Part shown: piece after piece, positions 1-6,067 of the stretch
How positions within the stretch are numbered: the first letter of the stretch is position 1
How the letters are laid out: every line of letters begins with the position of its first letter
DNA from: an uncultured Variovorax sp.
Lineage (GTDB): Bacteria; Pseudomonadota; Gammaproteobacteria; Burkholderiales; Burkholderiaceae
Length of the DNA: 13,003 nucleotides
Assembly (NCBI GenBank): GCA_946478645.1
Contig: CAMLCW010000120.1
Coordinates: 1 to 13,003 of the forward strand
Direction: 5' to 3'
Made by a program: the position numbers and the translations under genes
Notes under the pieces: model-generated
The model's input: only the letters and a program-made list of their open reading frames with translations
Databases searched by the model: none
What the model was told of the DNA's origin: nothing

Positions 1-500
1 AGATCGTCGACATCATCGGCGTGATCGACGGCATCGCGTTCCAGACCAACATCCTCGCTTTGAACGCGGCGGTGGAAGCGGCACGCGCGGGCGAGCAGGG
101 CCGCGGCTTCGCGGTGGTGGCTTCCGAGGTGCGCAGCCTCGCGCAGCGCTCGGCCGCGGCGGCGAAAGAGATCAAGGGCCTGATCGACGATTCGGTGAGC
201 AAGGTCGAGGCCGGCAGCCAACAGGTGGCCGAAGCGGGCCGCACGATGGAAGAGATCGTCACCAGCGTGCAGCGCGTGACCGACATCATGGGCGAGATCA
301 CCGCCGCGAGCCAGGAGCAGACCACGGGCATCGAGCAGATCAACCAGGCCATCACGCAGATGGACCAGGTCACGCAGCAGAACGCGGCGCTGGTCGAAGA
401 AGCCGCGGCCGCCGCGGCCTCGCTGCAGGAGCAGGCGGGCAGCCTGTCGCAGGTGGTCGGCGTGTTCCAGCTCGGCGGGCCGCAGCGCGCGCTGGCTTGA
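1..500 (+). CDS. Methyl-accepting chemotaxis protein, C-terminal signalling domain (5' end outside window)
   Basis: This is the cytoplasmic signalling end of a chemoreceptor, which forms a trimer-of-dimers contact with CheA and CheW to control the flagellar motor. The reading frame is open from base 3, so the gene begins upstream and only about 165 residues are visible. The highly conserved hairpin tip is present ([20 protein letters not shown], then [18 protein letters not shown]), followed by a long Ala/Gln/Glu-rich helix with the heptad pattern and EQ/QQ pairs typical of the methylation helix. The end, [10 protein letters not shown], has no NWETF-like CheR/CheB tether. Sensor and transmembrane parts are not in the window, so ligand specificity cannot be stated. 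It converges on the next gene with only 4 nt between the stops, leaving no room for a dedicated terminator. Confidence 0.96.
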   Translation, partial: IVDIIGVIDGIAFQTNILALNAAVEAARAGEQGRGFAVVASEVRSLAQRSAAAAKEIKGLIDDSVSKVEAGSQQVAEAGRTMEEIVTSVQRVTDIMGEITAASQEQTTGIEQINQAITQMDQVTQQNAALVEEAAAAAASLQEQAGSLSQVVGVFQLGGPQRALA

Positions 501-504
501 ATTG

Positions 505-1500
505 TCAGGCGCTGTGCGCGAGCCCCGCGGCCTGCTGCGCGCCGGCGGATGAGCGGCTGCGGCGCCAGGCCGCCGGGGGCGCACCGTACTCGCGCCGGAA
601 CGCGCGGCTGAAGGCCGTGTCGGTCTGGTAGCCGACGTTCTCGGCGATGTTCGCGAGTGGCGCATTGCTGCGGCAGAGCAGGTTGGCGGCCAGCAGCATG
701 CGCCATTGCGTGAGGTACTGCATCGGCGAGCTGCCCACCAGTTGCTGGAAGCGCTCGGCCAGCACCGAGCGCGAACTGCCGGCGGTGCGGGCCAGTTCGT
801 CGAGCGTCCATGCATGGGCGGGGTTCTTGTGCAGCGCCTGGAGCGCGGCGCCGACGATGCGGTCGCCCACGCCCGCAAGCCAGCCGGTGCTGCCTTCGGC
901 GCGCTCGTTCATGTAGAGCCGCAGCACTTCGATGAACAGCACTTCGGACAGCTTTGCCAGCACGGCGGCGCCGCCCGGCCGGGGCGAGCGTGCCTCGCCG
1001 AGCGCGTAGCGCACCGAGGCCTCGAGCCAGGTGCCGGCCTCGGAGCCGCGCACGTTGACGCGGACCAGCGGCGGCAGGCCCGCGAGCAGCAGGCGCGCAA
1101 GCCGCGCATCGCAGGCCAGGTAGCCGCACACGAGGCGCGTGGTGGAACCGCCGCCGCCATAGCAGAGCTGGCGCGGACGGCGCGACAGCACTTCTTCGAG
1201 CCGCCCGCCCGTGGCCGGCGGCAGCCCCGGCTGCGAGGCCATGCGGTGCGCGTCGCCCTGCGGAAAGAGGATTGCGTCGCCCGCGATCAGGTGCACCGGC
1301 GCGGCGCCCGCGAGCTCGACCCAGCAGTCGCCTTCGGTAACGAGGTGGAAGATCACGACGCGCTCGGCGCCCGGCTCGAGGATCGGCGCCACCGAATCGG
1401 CGCGCGGCGACTGGTAGCACCACGGCGCCGTGAACCGCGCATGGATGAAGATCGCGCCCACCAGCCGGACGACGCGCAGGGTTTCCGAGAGCGCGTCCAT
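505..1500 (-). CDS. AraC-family transcriptional regulator with cupin_6-type N-terminal domain
   Basis: Predicted 331-aa DNA-binding regulator. Residues 1 to about 200 resemble the cupin-type sensor of this AraC subgroup (AGDAILFPQGDAHRM near 73-87, then GLPPLVRVN, WLEASVRYAL). The C-terminal 100 residues carry the two AraC helix-turn-helices: WTLDELARTAGSSRSVLAERF (about 231-251) and ANIAENVGYQTDTAFSRAF (about 283-301), ending with the typical REYGAPPAAWRR. I chose the ATG at 1500-1498 because the family's N-terminus starts there and a strong GGAGGG sits 6 nt upstream (complement of 1507-1512). That site lies inside the end of the upstream osmC-like gene, whose stop is only 2 nt away, so the pair is probably one transcript with coupled translation. 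The frame stays open further upstream, but that stretch is antisense-like Arg/Ala-rich shadow. The effector is unknown; regulating its own operon or the divergent methyltransferase is inference. Confidence 0.93.
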   Translation of the reverse strand: MDALSETLRVVRLVGAIFIHARFTAPWCYQSPRADSVAPILEPGAERVVIFHLVTEGDCWVELAGAAPVHLIAGDAILFPQGDAHRMASQPGLPPATGGRLEEVLSRRPRQLCYGGGGSTTRLVCGYLACDARLARLLLAGLPPLVRVNVRGSEAGTWLEASVRYALGEARSPRPGGAAVLAKLSEVLFIEVLRLYMNERAEGSTGWLAGVGDRIVGAALQALHKNPAHAWTLDELARTAGSSRSVLAERFQQLVGSSPMQYLTQWRMLLAANLLCRSNAPLANIAENVGYQTDTAFSRAFRREYGAPPAAWRRSRSSAGAQQAAGLAHSA

Positions 1501-1502
1501 CG

Positions 1503-2042
1503 TCAGCCCTCCCCGACCTCGACCTGCAGCGTCATCGGCACCGCGAGCTGCAGCGCGGCCGACATCGGCGAGCAGCGATGGCTCTGCGCGACCAGTGCGC
1601 GCAGGCGCTCCGGCGCGACACCGCCCGCAGCGGCGATGCGCACGCGCAGCGTCATGTCGAGCGGGCCGGCATTGACCGGGCTGCCGTCGGCCTCGGCCAG
1701 GTCGAGCATGCCGCGCGCATCGGAATGGCTGTCGACGGAGACCTCGAGCGTGTCGAGCGCGATCTGCTGCTGCGCGGCGCCCATCGCGATGCGCGTGGCC
1801 ACGCACGATGCCACGCCGGCACGCAGCAGCCAGCCCGGGGTGACGGCCTCGCCCTCGCCGCCCATCTCTTCGGGCATGTCGGTCGCGGCCCCGGTGCCGT
1901 TGGCATGGACGGTGACCACCTTGAGGCCGCCGGCCCAGCGCGCCACGGCCTGCGAGTCGGCGTGGTGGCCCGCCTCGGGGCGCCGCTGCAGCACCGCTTC
2001 CATGCGCCGCAGCGCCGCCGCAATGTCTTGCTGTGCTGCCAT
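1503..2042 (-). CDS. OsmC/Ohr-family thiol peroxidase-like protein
   Basis: A 179-aa protein of the OsmC superfamily, small cytoplasmic homodimers that reduce organic or other hydroperoxides with a cysteine pair. Both expected cysteines are visible: Cys80 in GVASCVATR and Cys157 in QSHRCSPMSAAL, each in the usual family context, so the reactive site looks complete. The central strand region (KVVTVHANGTGAATDMPEEMGGEGEAVTPGWLLRAG) matches the family's substrate-pocket segment. I chose the ATG at 2042-2040 because AAGGAA lies 7 nt upstream; a longer reading from 2090 adds 16 unconvincing residues. Length is somewhat above the 140 aa of classical Ohr and suits the broader OsmC group. It is the first gene of a two-gene minus-strand unit with the AraC regulator. 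Peroxide type cannot be told from sequence. Confidence 0.92.
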   Translation of the reverse strand: MAAQQDIAAALRRMEAVLQRRPEAGHHADSQAVARWAGGLKVVTVHANGTGAATDMPEEMGGEGEAVTPGWLLRAGVASCVATRIAMGAAQQQIALDTLEVSVDSHSDARGMLDLAEADGSPVNAGPLDMTLRVRIAAAGGVAPERLRALVAQSHRCSPMSAALQLAVPMTLQVEVGEG

Positions 2043-2282
2043 GGGCTTCCTTCGCACCGGCATCGGTGCCATGGTGAGGTGGTCTCCCAAAAATCATTCT
2101 GGGCGCGCCGTCGCGCGGCGTCCACCTCCGTTGCGTTCTATGACGTTTGGCCACGGCGTGCATGCACGCGCACATGCGGACGATCGGTCAGGCCGCGCCG
2201 ACGCGCGGGCAGGACGCCCGGGTGCCAGCGGCGCGACAGTGCGGCCTCCACCACTTCAACACCTTCGCGAGGAGCACGCACC
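2043..2282. promoter_or_regulatory. Divergent intergenic region with a 14-bp perfect palindrome
   Basis: This 240-bp stretch separates the minus-strand osmC-araC pair from the plus-strand methyltransferase and must hold both promoters. It contains GCGTGCATGCACGC at 2156-2169, a perfect 14-bp palindrome, with a second overlapping inverted repeat GCATG/CATGC (2160-2164 and 2173-2177). An operator for a dimeric regulator is a reasonable guess. I did not find a convincing -35/-10 pair on either strand. A clear Shine-Dalgarno GGAG (2271-2274) serves the methyltransferase. Confidence 0.45.
2156..2169. repeat. 14-bp perfect palindrome GCGTGCATGCACGC
   Basis: The two 7-bp halves are exact reverse complements, centred between 2162 and 2163. 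It sits in the middle of the divergent intergenic region, about 115 bp from either flanking start codon, which is a usual operator distance. The protein that binds it, if any, is unknown. AraC-type proteins normally bind direct repeats, so the neighbouring AraC is not the obvious candidate. Confidence 0.5.
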
Positions 2283-3110
2283 ATGAACGCACCCATCGAC
2301 TTCAGTGCCATCAAGCAGCGCCAGATGGGCGCATGGTCGAGCGGCGACTACGCCGTGATCGGCACCACGCTGCAACTGGTCGGCGAGCAGCTCGCCGAGG
2401 CCTGCGACCTGCGCTTCGACGAGCGCGTGCTCGACGTGGCGGCCGGCAACGGCAACGCGACGCTCGCGGCCGCGCGGCGCGGCTGCCGGGTCACCTCGAC
2501 CGACTACGTGGCCGCGCTGCTCGACCGCGGCGCCGAGCGCGCGCGTGCCGAACGCCTCGAGGTGCAGTTCCAGGCTGCCGACGCGGAGGCGCTGCCCTTC
2601 GAGGACGCCAGCTTCGATGCCGTGCTCTCGACCTTCGGTGTGATGTTCACGCCCGACCATGCGACGGCCGCGGCCGAGCTGGCGCGCGTCTGCCGCCCGG
2701 GCGGGCGCATCGGGCTGGCCAACTGGACGCCCACCGGCTTCATCGGCCAGCTGTTCAAGGTGCTGGGGCGGCATGTACCGCCGCCGGCCGGCGTGCAGCC
2801 GCCGTCGCTCTGGGGCGTGGAGGCGCACCTGCGGGAACTCTTCGGCGCGCGCGCCGAGTCGATCGGGATCACGCCGCACCAGTTCAACTTCCGCTACCGC
2901 TCGGCCGCGCATTTCATCGAGGTGTTCCGCACCTGGTACGGCCCGGTGCACAAGGCCTTCGCAGCGCTGCCGGCCGACGGCGCCGCCGCGCTGGAGCGCG
3001 ACCTGGCCGAACTGCTGGAGCGCTGCAACCGCGCGGGCGCGGCCTCGCTGGTCGTGCCCAGCGACTACGTCGAGGTGGTCATCAGGCGAAGCGCATCGCC
3101 ATCGCAGTAG
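2283..3110 (+). CDS. Class I SAM-dependent methyltransferase (UbiE/Methyltransf_11 type)
   Basis: A 275-aa Rossmann-fold methyltransferase. SAM-binding motif I is VLDVAAGNGNATLAAA (about residues 49-64), the acidic residue after strand beta-2 is in CRVTSTDY (about 68-75), motif II is AADAEALPFEDASFDAVLSTFG (about 98-119), and the post-II region AAAELARVCRPGGRIGLANW is the usual motif III segment. The C-terminal half (FNFRYRSAAHFIEVFRTWYGP) resembles a group of proteobacterial methyltransferases of unassigned substrate. ATG at 2283 has GGAG 8 nt upstream. The frame is open far upstream, but only because it runs antisense through the osmC-like gene. It is divergent from the osmC-araC pair, so shared regulation is possible. 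Substrate (small molecule versus quinone) cannot be inferred. Confidence 0.92.
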   Translation: MNAPIDFSAIKQRQMGAWSSGDYAVIGTTLQLVGEQLAEACDLRFDERVLDVAAGNGNATLAAARRGCRVTSTDYVAALLDRGAERARAERLEVQFQAADAEALPFEDASFDAVLSTFGVMFTPDHATAAAELARVCRPGGRIGLANWTPTGFIGQLFKVLGRHVPPPAGVQPPSLWGVEAHLRELFGARAESIGITPHQFNFRYRSAAHFIEVFRTWYGPVHKAFAALPADGAAALERDLAELLERCNRAGAASLVVPSDYVEVVIRRSASPSQ

Positions 3111-3114
3111 CACG

Positions 3115-3136
3115 GCCGCCGCGCTTGCCGCGCGGC
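3115..3136 (+). terminator. Possible hairpin terminator after the methyltransferase
   Basis: Five nucleotides after the methyltransferase stop, GCCG(C)CGCG pairs with CGCGCGGC over a 5-nt loop CTTGC: an 8-bp stem with one bulged C. There is no proper uridine tract after it (ATTCTGG follows), so intrinsic termination is uncertain; it may only protect the 3' end. Confidence 0.3.
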
Positions 3137-3164
3137 ATTCTGGCAAAGACCCTGAGGGCATTGC

Positions 3165-3193
3165 TTGCCCGGGCCCGGTGCCTTGCATAGACT
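3165..3193 (+). promoter_or_regulatory. Candidate sigma70 promoter for rnk
   Basis: TTGCCC (3165-3170) and TAGACT (3188-3193) are separated by exactly 17 nt. They match three of six -35 and four of six -10 consensus bases. It points toward rnk and would start transcription near 3200. In GC-rich DNA such matches occur by chance, so confidence is moderate to low. Confidence 0.4.
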
Positions 3194-3419
3194 CCAGGCC
3201 ATGTCGACCGCCCTTCTCGCCTTGTCCCACGCCACTGCCGCGGCCAGCGTGCACGCGCGCGCGGGATCGAAGGCGGGCCGCAGGAACCTGCCCGCACATC
3301 CCTAGGCCCGGCGGCCCGCTTCCTCCTCCCCTCTTCTGCGCAACCATTCACCGCCGGGCACAAGTCCCGCGCGTTCGCGGCCGCCGGCCACAGGCAGGTC
3401 CGCACGAATGGAGTGCGTC

Positions 3420-3833
3420 ATGCATGCAACGATCCACGGCGAGCGCACGCTCAGCCAACCCGATTTCGCCCGCCTCGGCAAGCTGCCGGGCCTTGACTTG
3501 CAGACTGCGCTGGCCGATCTGCTCGACAGTGCCGAACTGACCGCCGCGGACCGGGTCCCGCCCGACCTGGTGACGATGAATGCGCGCGTCGAGATCGTCG
3601 ATGTCCACACGCGCCGGCGCCAGACGCTCACCGTCTGCTATCCCGAGGAGGCGAGCCCCTCGGCCGGCCTCATTTCGGTGCTGTCGCCCGTGGGGTGCAG
3701 TCTGCTCGGCCTGCGCGTGGGCGACACCGCCCGCTGGCAGACGCCGACAGGCGAGACCTGCGCGGCAGAGATCGTGGCCGTTCTATATCAGCCGGAAGCC
3801 GACGCCGACGCAGCCGCGCCCCGCGCGGCGTAG
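3420..3833 (+). CDS. rnk: Rnk-type nucleoside diphosphate kinase regulator (GreA/GreB C-terminal fold)
   Basis: A 137-aa protein matching E. coli Rnk in length and layout. Rnk has a short N-terminal coiled coil and a FKBP-like domain shared with the GreA/GreB C-terminus; it binds RNA polymerase and influences nucleoside diphosphate kinase levels. Visible family signatures are VPPDLVTMNARVEI (about residues 45-58), LTVCYPEEASPSAGLISVLSPVG (about 69-91), SLLGLRVGDTARW and the terminal VLYQPEADADA. I prefer the ATG at 3420 over the ATG at 3408 because GGAG (3410-3413) lies 6 nt upstream and the product then has the family's normal length. The next gene, a Usp protein, starts 57 nt later in the same direction, so they may be co-transcribed, though a hairpin lies between them. 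Confidence 0.88.
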   Translation: MHATIHGERTLSQPDFARLGKLPGLDLQTALADLLDSAELTAADRVPPDLVTMNARVEIVDVHTRRRQTLTVCYPEEASPSAGLISVLSPVGCSLLGLRVGDTARWQTPTGETCAAEIVAVLYQPEADADAAAPRAA

Positions 3834-3852
3834 CGCGGCCGTGCGGCTTGCC

Positions 3853-3873
3853 GCGGGCGCCTGCCCGTCTTTC
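3853..3873 (+). terminator. Weak intrinsic terminator-like hairpin after rnk
   Basis: CGGGC (3854-3858) pairs with GCCCG (3863-3867) over GCCT and is followed by TCTTTC. The stem is only 5 bp and the T-tract short, so it would attenuate rather than fully stop read-through into the usp gene. An adjacent GCGG-CTTG-CCGC (3843-3854) can form an alternative stem. Confidence 0.35.
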
Positions 3874-3890
3874 GAAGAAGCCGGCCTGCC

Positions 3891-4661
3891 ATGACACCCC
3901 GATCCATCCTGGCCGTGAGCGACCTGACGGCCGCCTCGGACGCGGCACTCGCGCGCGCCGCCTGTCTCACGGCAGCGCACGGTGCGACGCTGACGCTGAT
4001 CCACATGCGGGCGGCCGGCGCAAGCCCCGACGACAGCGCCGCATCGCGGCTGGCGCACCAGGCCTTGCAACTCGGCCAGCGGCACGGCCTGTGCGTGCGC
4101 ACCGCAAGCCGGCTGACGCACACGCCGCAGGAGGTCGCGCATGAGGCACGGCACGCCGACCTGCTGGTCGTCGGCGCGCATGCAGCCGACGGCGGCGGTG
4201 CGTGGACGCGCTGGCACAGCCCCGCAGCGGACCTGCTGCGCCTTGCGCGCAAGCCGCTGCTCGCAGTGCGCCGGCCCGCCGATGGCGCCTACCGGCGCCT
4301 GCTCGTCGCCCTCGACTGCTCGCCGGCCGCGCGCACCGTGGCCGACCATGCGCGCGCGCTCGGCGGTCCGGCCGAGGTTGCGCTGTTCGATGCGGTGCCC
4401 AGCCCGGCCGAGACGGCGCGGCAGGCGGCCGCCCGGCAGCAGCGCAGCGGCGCCGACCTGCTCGTCGTCGGCAGGGATCCGGCCTCGCGCCTGGCCGAGT
4501 TCCTGTTCGGAAGCACCGCGCTGCGCGTGCTGCGGCTGGCGCGCGGCGACGTGCTGGTGGTGCCGCACGGCGACCGAGCGGCGGCGTCCGCGCACGGCGG
4601 CACCCGCCCCTCGCGGCACGCAAAGCGTGATTCATTTCACGGAAATGGTTCTATTCCATAA
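3891..4661 (+). CDS. Tandem universal stress protein (UspA family)
   Basis: A 256-aa cytoplasmic protein with two UspA-like units. Unit 1 (about 4-128) has RSILAVSDLTAASDAALARA, ADLLVVGAH and PLLAVRRP, but its GxxGx9GST nucleotide-binding loop is degenerate (GAHAADGGGAWTRWHSP). Unit 2 (about 135-226) has RRLLVALDCSPAA, ADLLVVGRDP and a good loop-helix FGSTALRVLRLARGDVLVVP, so only this half looks able to bind ATP. Unit 2 is about 95 residues against roughly 140 usual, apparently lacking part of the middle of the fold. The last 30 residues are low-complexity and basic, and their DNA is less GC-rich than the rest. ATG at 3891 has only a weak, distant GAAG. Its position after rnk suggests a stress or energy-state role. 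Confidence 0.87.
   Translation: MTPRSILAVSDLTAASDAALARAACLTAAHGATLTLIHMRAAGASPDDSAASRLAHQALQLGQRHGLCVRTASRLTHTPQEVAHEARHADLLVVGAHAADGGGAWTRWHSPAADLLRLARKPLLAVRRPADGAYRRLLVALDCSPAARTVADHARALGGPAEVALFDAVPSPAETARQAAARQQRSGADLLVVGRDPASRLAEFLFGSTALRVLRLARGDVLVVPHGDRAAASAHGGTRPSRHAKRDSFHGNGSIP
4633..4647. repeat. Inverted repeat CATTTC-ACG-GAAATG
   Basis: Perfect 6-bp arms with a 3-nt spacer in the last codons of the usp gene. It lies in a locally AT-richer patch upstream of the small hypothetical gene at 4773. It could be an operator or part of the message end; no known regulator motif is recognised. Confidence 0.4.
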
Positions 4662-4676
4662 CCACTGCAGCCGAAA

Positions 4677-4701
4677 CCCGCTTGAAACAAGGCGTAGCGG
4701 G
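4677..4701. repeat. Nested inverted repeats after the usp gene
   Basis: CCCGCT (4677-4682) pairs with AGCGGG (4696-4701). Within that span CTTG-AAA-CAAG (4681-4691) forms a second perfect stem that overlaps the first by two bases, so the two are alternative folds. TTGAAA at 4682-4687 would also do as a -35 box, but there is no good -10 at 16-18 nt. The region is the least GC-rich of this part of the window. Confidence 0.35.
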
Positions 4702-4772
4702 CCATTAGCATTTGTAAACCAGAGCAGCCGGCAACCTGGTCTCCCAAGCAAGCGCCGGCATCGGAGCCTCGA

Positions 4773-5048
4773 ATGCCTCTCTTGTTCCTCATGCGGCTGC
4801 AGCATGTGCAGCTCCCTGTTCGCGTCGCCCATCCGGAGGAGCTCCGGCACGTCTCGGTGCTCGTCGCCACGGGCCTGATCGAAGCGGAGGTCGCCGCCCT
4901 CCGGTCGACCGCGCGCTATGCTGCGTCGCGCGTGGCCACGGTGGTCAGGATCACGGAGGCGGGGCTGGCCGAGATCGCGAAGATGGGCGAGGTGCCCGGT
5001 TTCGTGAAGACCTCGATGCAGTTCGCGCGCGGCTTCCGCTTGATGTGA
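4773..5048 (+). CDS. Small hypothetical protein (91 aa)
   Basis: I do not recognise a named family. The protein is mixed alpha/beta, with VRVAHPEELRHVSVLVATGLIEAEVAAL then ARYAASRVATVVRITEAGLAEIAKMGEV, which reads like two helices and a beta-hairpin of a small winged-helix-like fold, ending in FVKTSMQFARGFRLM. GGAG (4763-4766) lies 6 nt before the ATG; a second ATG at 4791 would give MRLQHVQLPVR and may be the true start. Its composition is protein-like rather than the Arg/Ala-rich look of antisense frames, and the opposite frame is not convincing. No membrane segment or signal peptide. It stands alone between the usp and SRPBCC genes. Confidence 0.68.
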   Translation: MPLLFLMRLQHVQLPVRVAHPEELRHVSVLVATGLIEAEVAALRSTARYAASRVATVVRITEAGLAEIAKMGEVPGFVKTSMQFARGFRLM

Positions 5049-5094
5049 TCCGAACGACGGTGTCGATTCCGCCCGTGCCCGTTCGTCGTATCCA

Positions 5095-5111
5095 CAGAGG
5101 GCCATCCTCTG
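5095..5111. repeat. Leader hairpin before the SRPBCC gene
   Basis: CAGAGG (5095-5100) and CCTCTG (5106-5111) are perfect inverted 6-bp arms with a 5-nt loop, 9 nt before the AGGAG ribosome binding site (5120-5124). It may be a small operator or a leader stem. The site itself is not sequestered by this fold. Confidence 0.35.
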
Positions 5112-5133
5112 CACTTCACAGGAGAACGCCACC

Positions 5134-5580
5134 ATGGCAACCAGCACGATCCGTCTTCACCGCGTCCTGCGCGCCCCGCCCGAGCGGGTCTACCGCGCCT
5201 TCGTCGAGCCCGGCGCCTTCGAGCGCTGGCTGCCGCCGTTCGGCTTCACCGGCAAGGTCCACGAGATGGACCCGGTGGTCGGCGGGCGCTGGCGCATGTC
5301 GTTCACCAGCTTCGGCAGCGGCCAGGGCCATTCGTTCGGCGGCAACTACCTGGAGCTGGTTCCGGGCCAGCGCGTCGCCTACGACGCGCGCTTCGACGAC
5401 CCGAACCTGCCGGGCACGATGAAGACGACGGTGACGCTCACCGCCGTGTCGTGCGGCACCGACATGGCAATCGTGCAGGAAGGCGTCCCCGACGTGATTC
5501 CGGCCGAGATGTGCTACCTGGGCTGGCAGGAGTCGCTGGTCGCGCTGGCCCAGCTGGTCGAGCCCGAGATCCCCGGCTGA
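5134..5580 (+). CDS. SRPBCC/AHSA1-family protein
   Basis: A 148-aa START-like domain protein (AHSA1/CalC group), a fold with a deep hydrophobic ligand cavity. The N-terminus STIRLHRVLRAPPERVYRAFVEPGAFERWLPPFGFTGKV is the signature of the group, followed by VVGGRWRMSF, GGNYLELVPGQRVAYDARFDD, TVTLTAV and the long C-terminal helix GWQESLVALAQLVEPE that closes the cavity. Length is normal for the family. AGGAG at 5120-5124 lies 9 nt before the ATG. These proteins are often functionally unassigned; ligand and role are unknown here. The 85-bp spacer from the previous gene and its own leader hairpin suggest a separate transcript. Confidence 0.9.
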   Translation: MATSTIRLHRVLRAPPERVYRAFVEPGAFERWLPPFGFTGKVHEMDPVVGGRWRMSFTSFGSGQGHSFGGNYLELVPGQRVAYDARFDDPNLPGTMKTTVTLTAVSCGTDMAIVQEGVPDVIPAEMCYLGWQESLVALAQLVEPEIPG

Positions 5581-5689
5581 GCGCGCGGCGCTGGTTATCC
5601 GGCGCGACCCCGCGGCGGCGGCCTACAAGGGTGGGGGCACGGCTGTAAGAAATTGCAGCCCTGCACCACGTCACCCCTGGAACGACACC

Positions 5690-6022
5690 ATGCCTGGAGA
5701 ACCTCCCTCTGCCGACTTCGCTGCCTGGCTGGCCGCGGAGACCGCCGCCTTTGCCGCCATCCATGCGCTGCACCAGCGCTCGCAGGGCGGGCGGCTCGAC
5801 CTGCCGGGCGGCCGCATCGAGCAGATCGCCAAGCTGCGCAAGGAGGCCGACGTGCGCTTCGCCAGCCTCTGGGGCCAGCTCGGCGCGCCGGCGGCCGATT
5901 CGTCAACAGCAGCCGCCGCCGCCACGGTGATGCCGGTGCCGAAAGCGCAGCCGGTGCCGCCGCGGCGCATCCACCCGCGCAGCGAGCGCCGCCGTTCCGG
6001 CGAAACACGCCTCTTTCCCTGA
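5690..6022 (+). CDS. Hypothetical protein (110 aa) upstream of ku
   Basis: I do not recognise a family. Residues 7-66 are predicted helical (FAAWLAAETAAFAAIHALHQ, then GRIEQIAKLRKEADVRFASLWGQ) with a Gly-rich turn between, which could form a short coiled-coil hairpin. Residues 67-82 are Ala/Ser-rich linker, and 83-110 are Pro/Arg-rich and strongly basic (PRRIHPRSERRRSG), the sort of tail that binds nucleic acid or is disordered. The ribosome binding site is poor (GGAACGACACC). It ends 45 nt before the first ku and may be transcribed with it; a role in repair is guesswork. Confidence 0.62.
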   Translation: MPGEPPSADFAAWLAAETAAFAAIHALHQRSQGGRLDLPGGRIEQIAKLRKEADVRFASLWGQLGAPAADSSTAAAAATVMPVPKAQPVPPRRIHPRSERRRSGETRLFP

Positions 6023-6044
6023 GCCCCGAAAAGTGGCATGTTGT

Positions 6045-6061
6045 CTCCTCGTCCTGAGGAG
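6045..6061 (+). promoter_or_regulatory. Hairpin sequestering the ku Shine-Dalgarno sequence
   Basis: CTCCTC (6045-6050), a 5-nt loop GTCCT, and GAGGAG (6056-6061) form a perfect 6-bp stem. The 3' arm is exactly the ribosome binding site of the first ku gene, 6 nt before its ATG at 6068. In the folded state ribosome access would be blocked, so translation of this ku may be held low or made conditional. This is visible in sequence; the effect is inference. Confidence 0.55.
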
Positions 6062-6067
6062 CATCAG

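Larger units (their letters stand above)
3111..3419. other. 309-bp non-coding gap upstream of rnk
   Basis: Between the methyltransferase stop and the rnk start I find the hairpin at 3115-3136, a candidate promoter at 3165-3193, and then about 220 nt with no convincing gene, RNA structure or repeat. A 34-codon open frame (3201-3305) lacks a normal ribosome binding site and I do not call it. If the promoter is right, rnk has an unusually long leader. Confidence 0.6.

Noticed and set aside
1578..2282. N-terminal extension of the methyltransferase by 235 codons
   Set aside because: It overlaps the osmC-like gene in antisense, has shadow composition, and ATG 2283 has a proper ribosome binding site.
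3201..3305. 34-codon frame in the rnk leader
   Set aside because: No normal Shine-Dalgarno spacing and low-complexity Ala/Arg composition; kept only as a remark on the leader.
4632..5147. 171-codon minus-strand frame opposite the 91-aa hypothetical
   Set aside because: Arg/His/Asp-rich antisense pattern with no ribosome binding site; the plus-strand frame is more protein-like.
5636..5656. Sigma54-like GGCACG...TTGC before the 110-aa gene
   Set aside because: The GG-to-GC distance is about 6 nt too long for a -24/-12 promoter.
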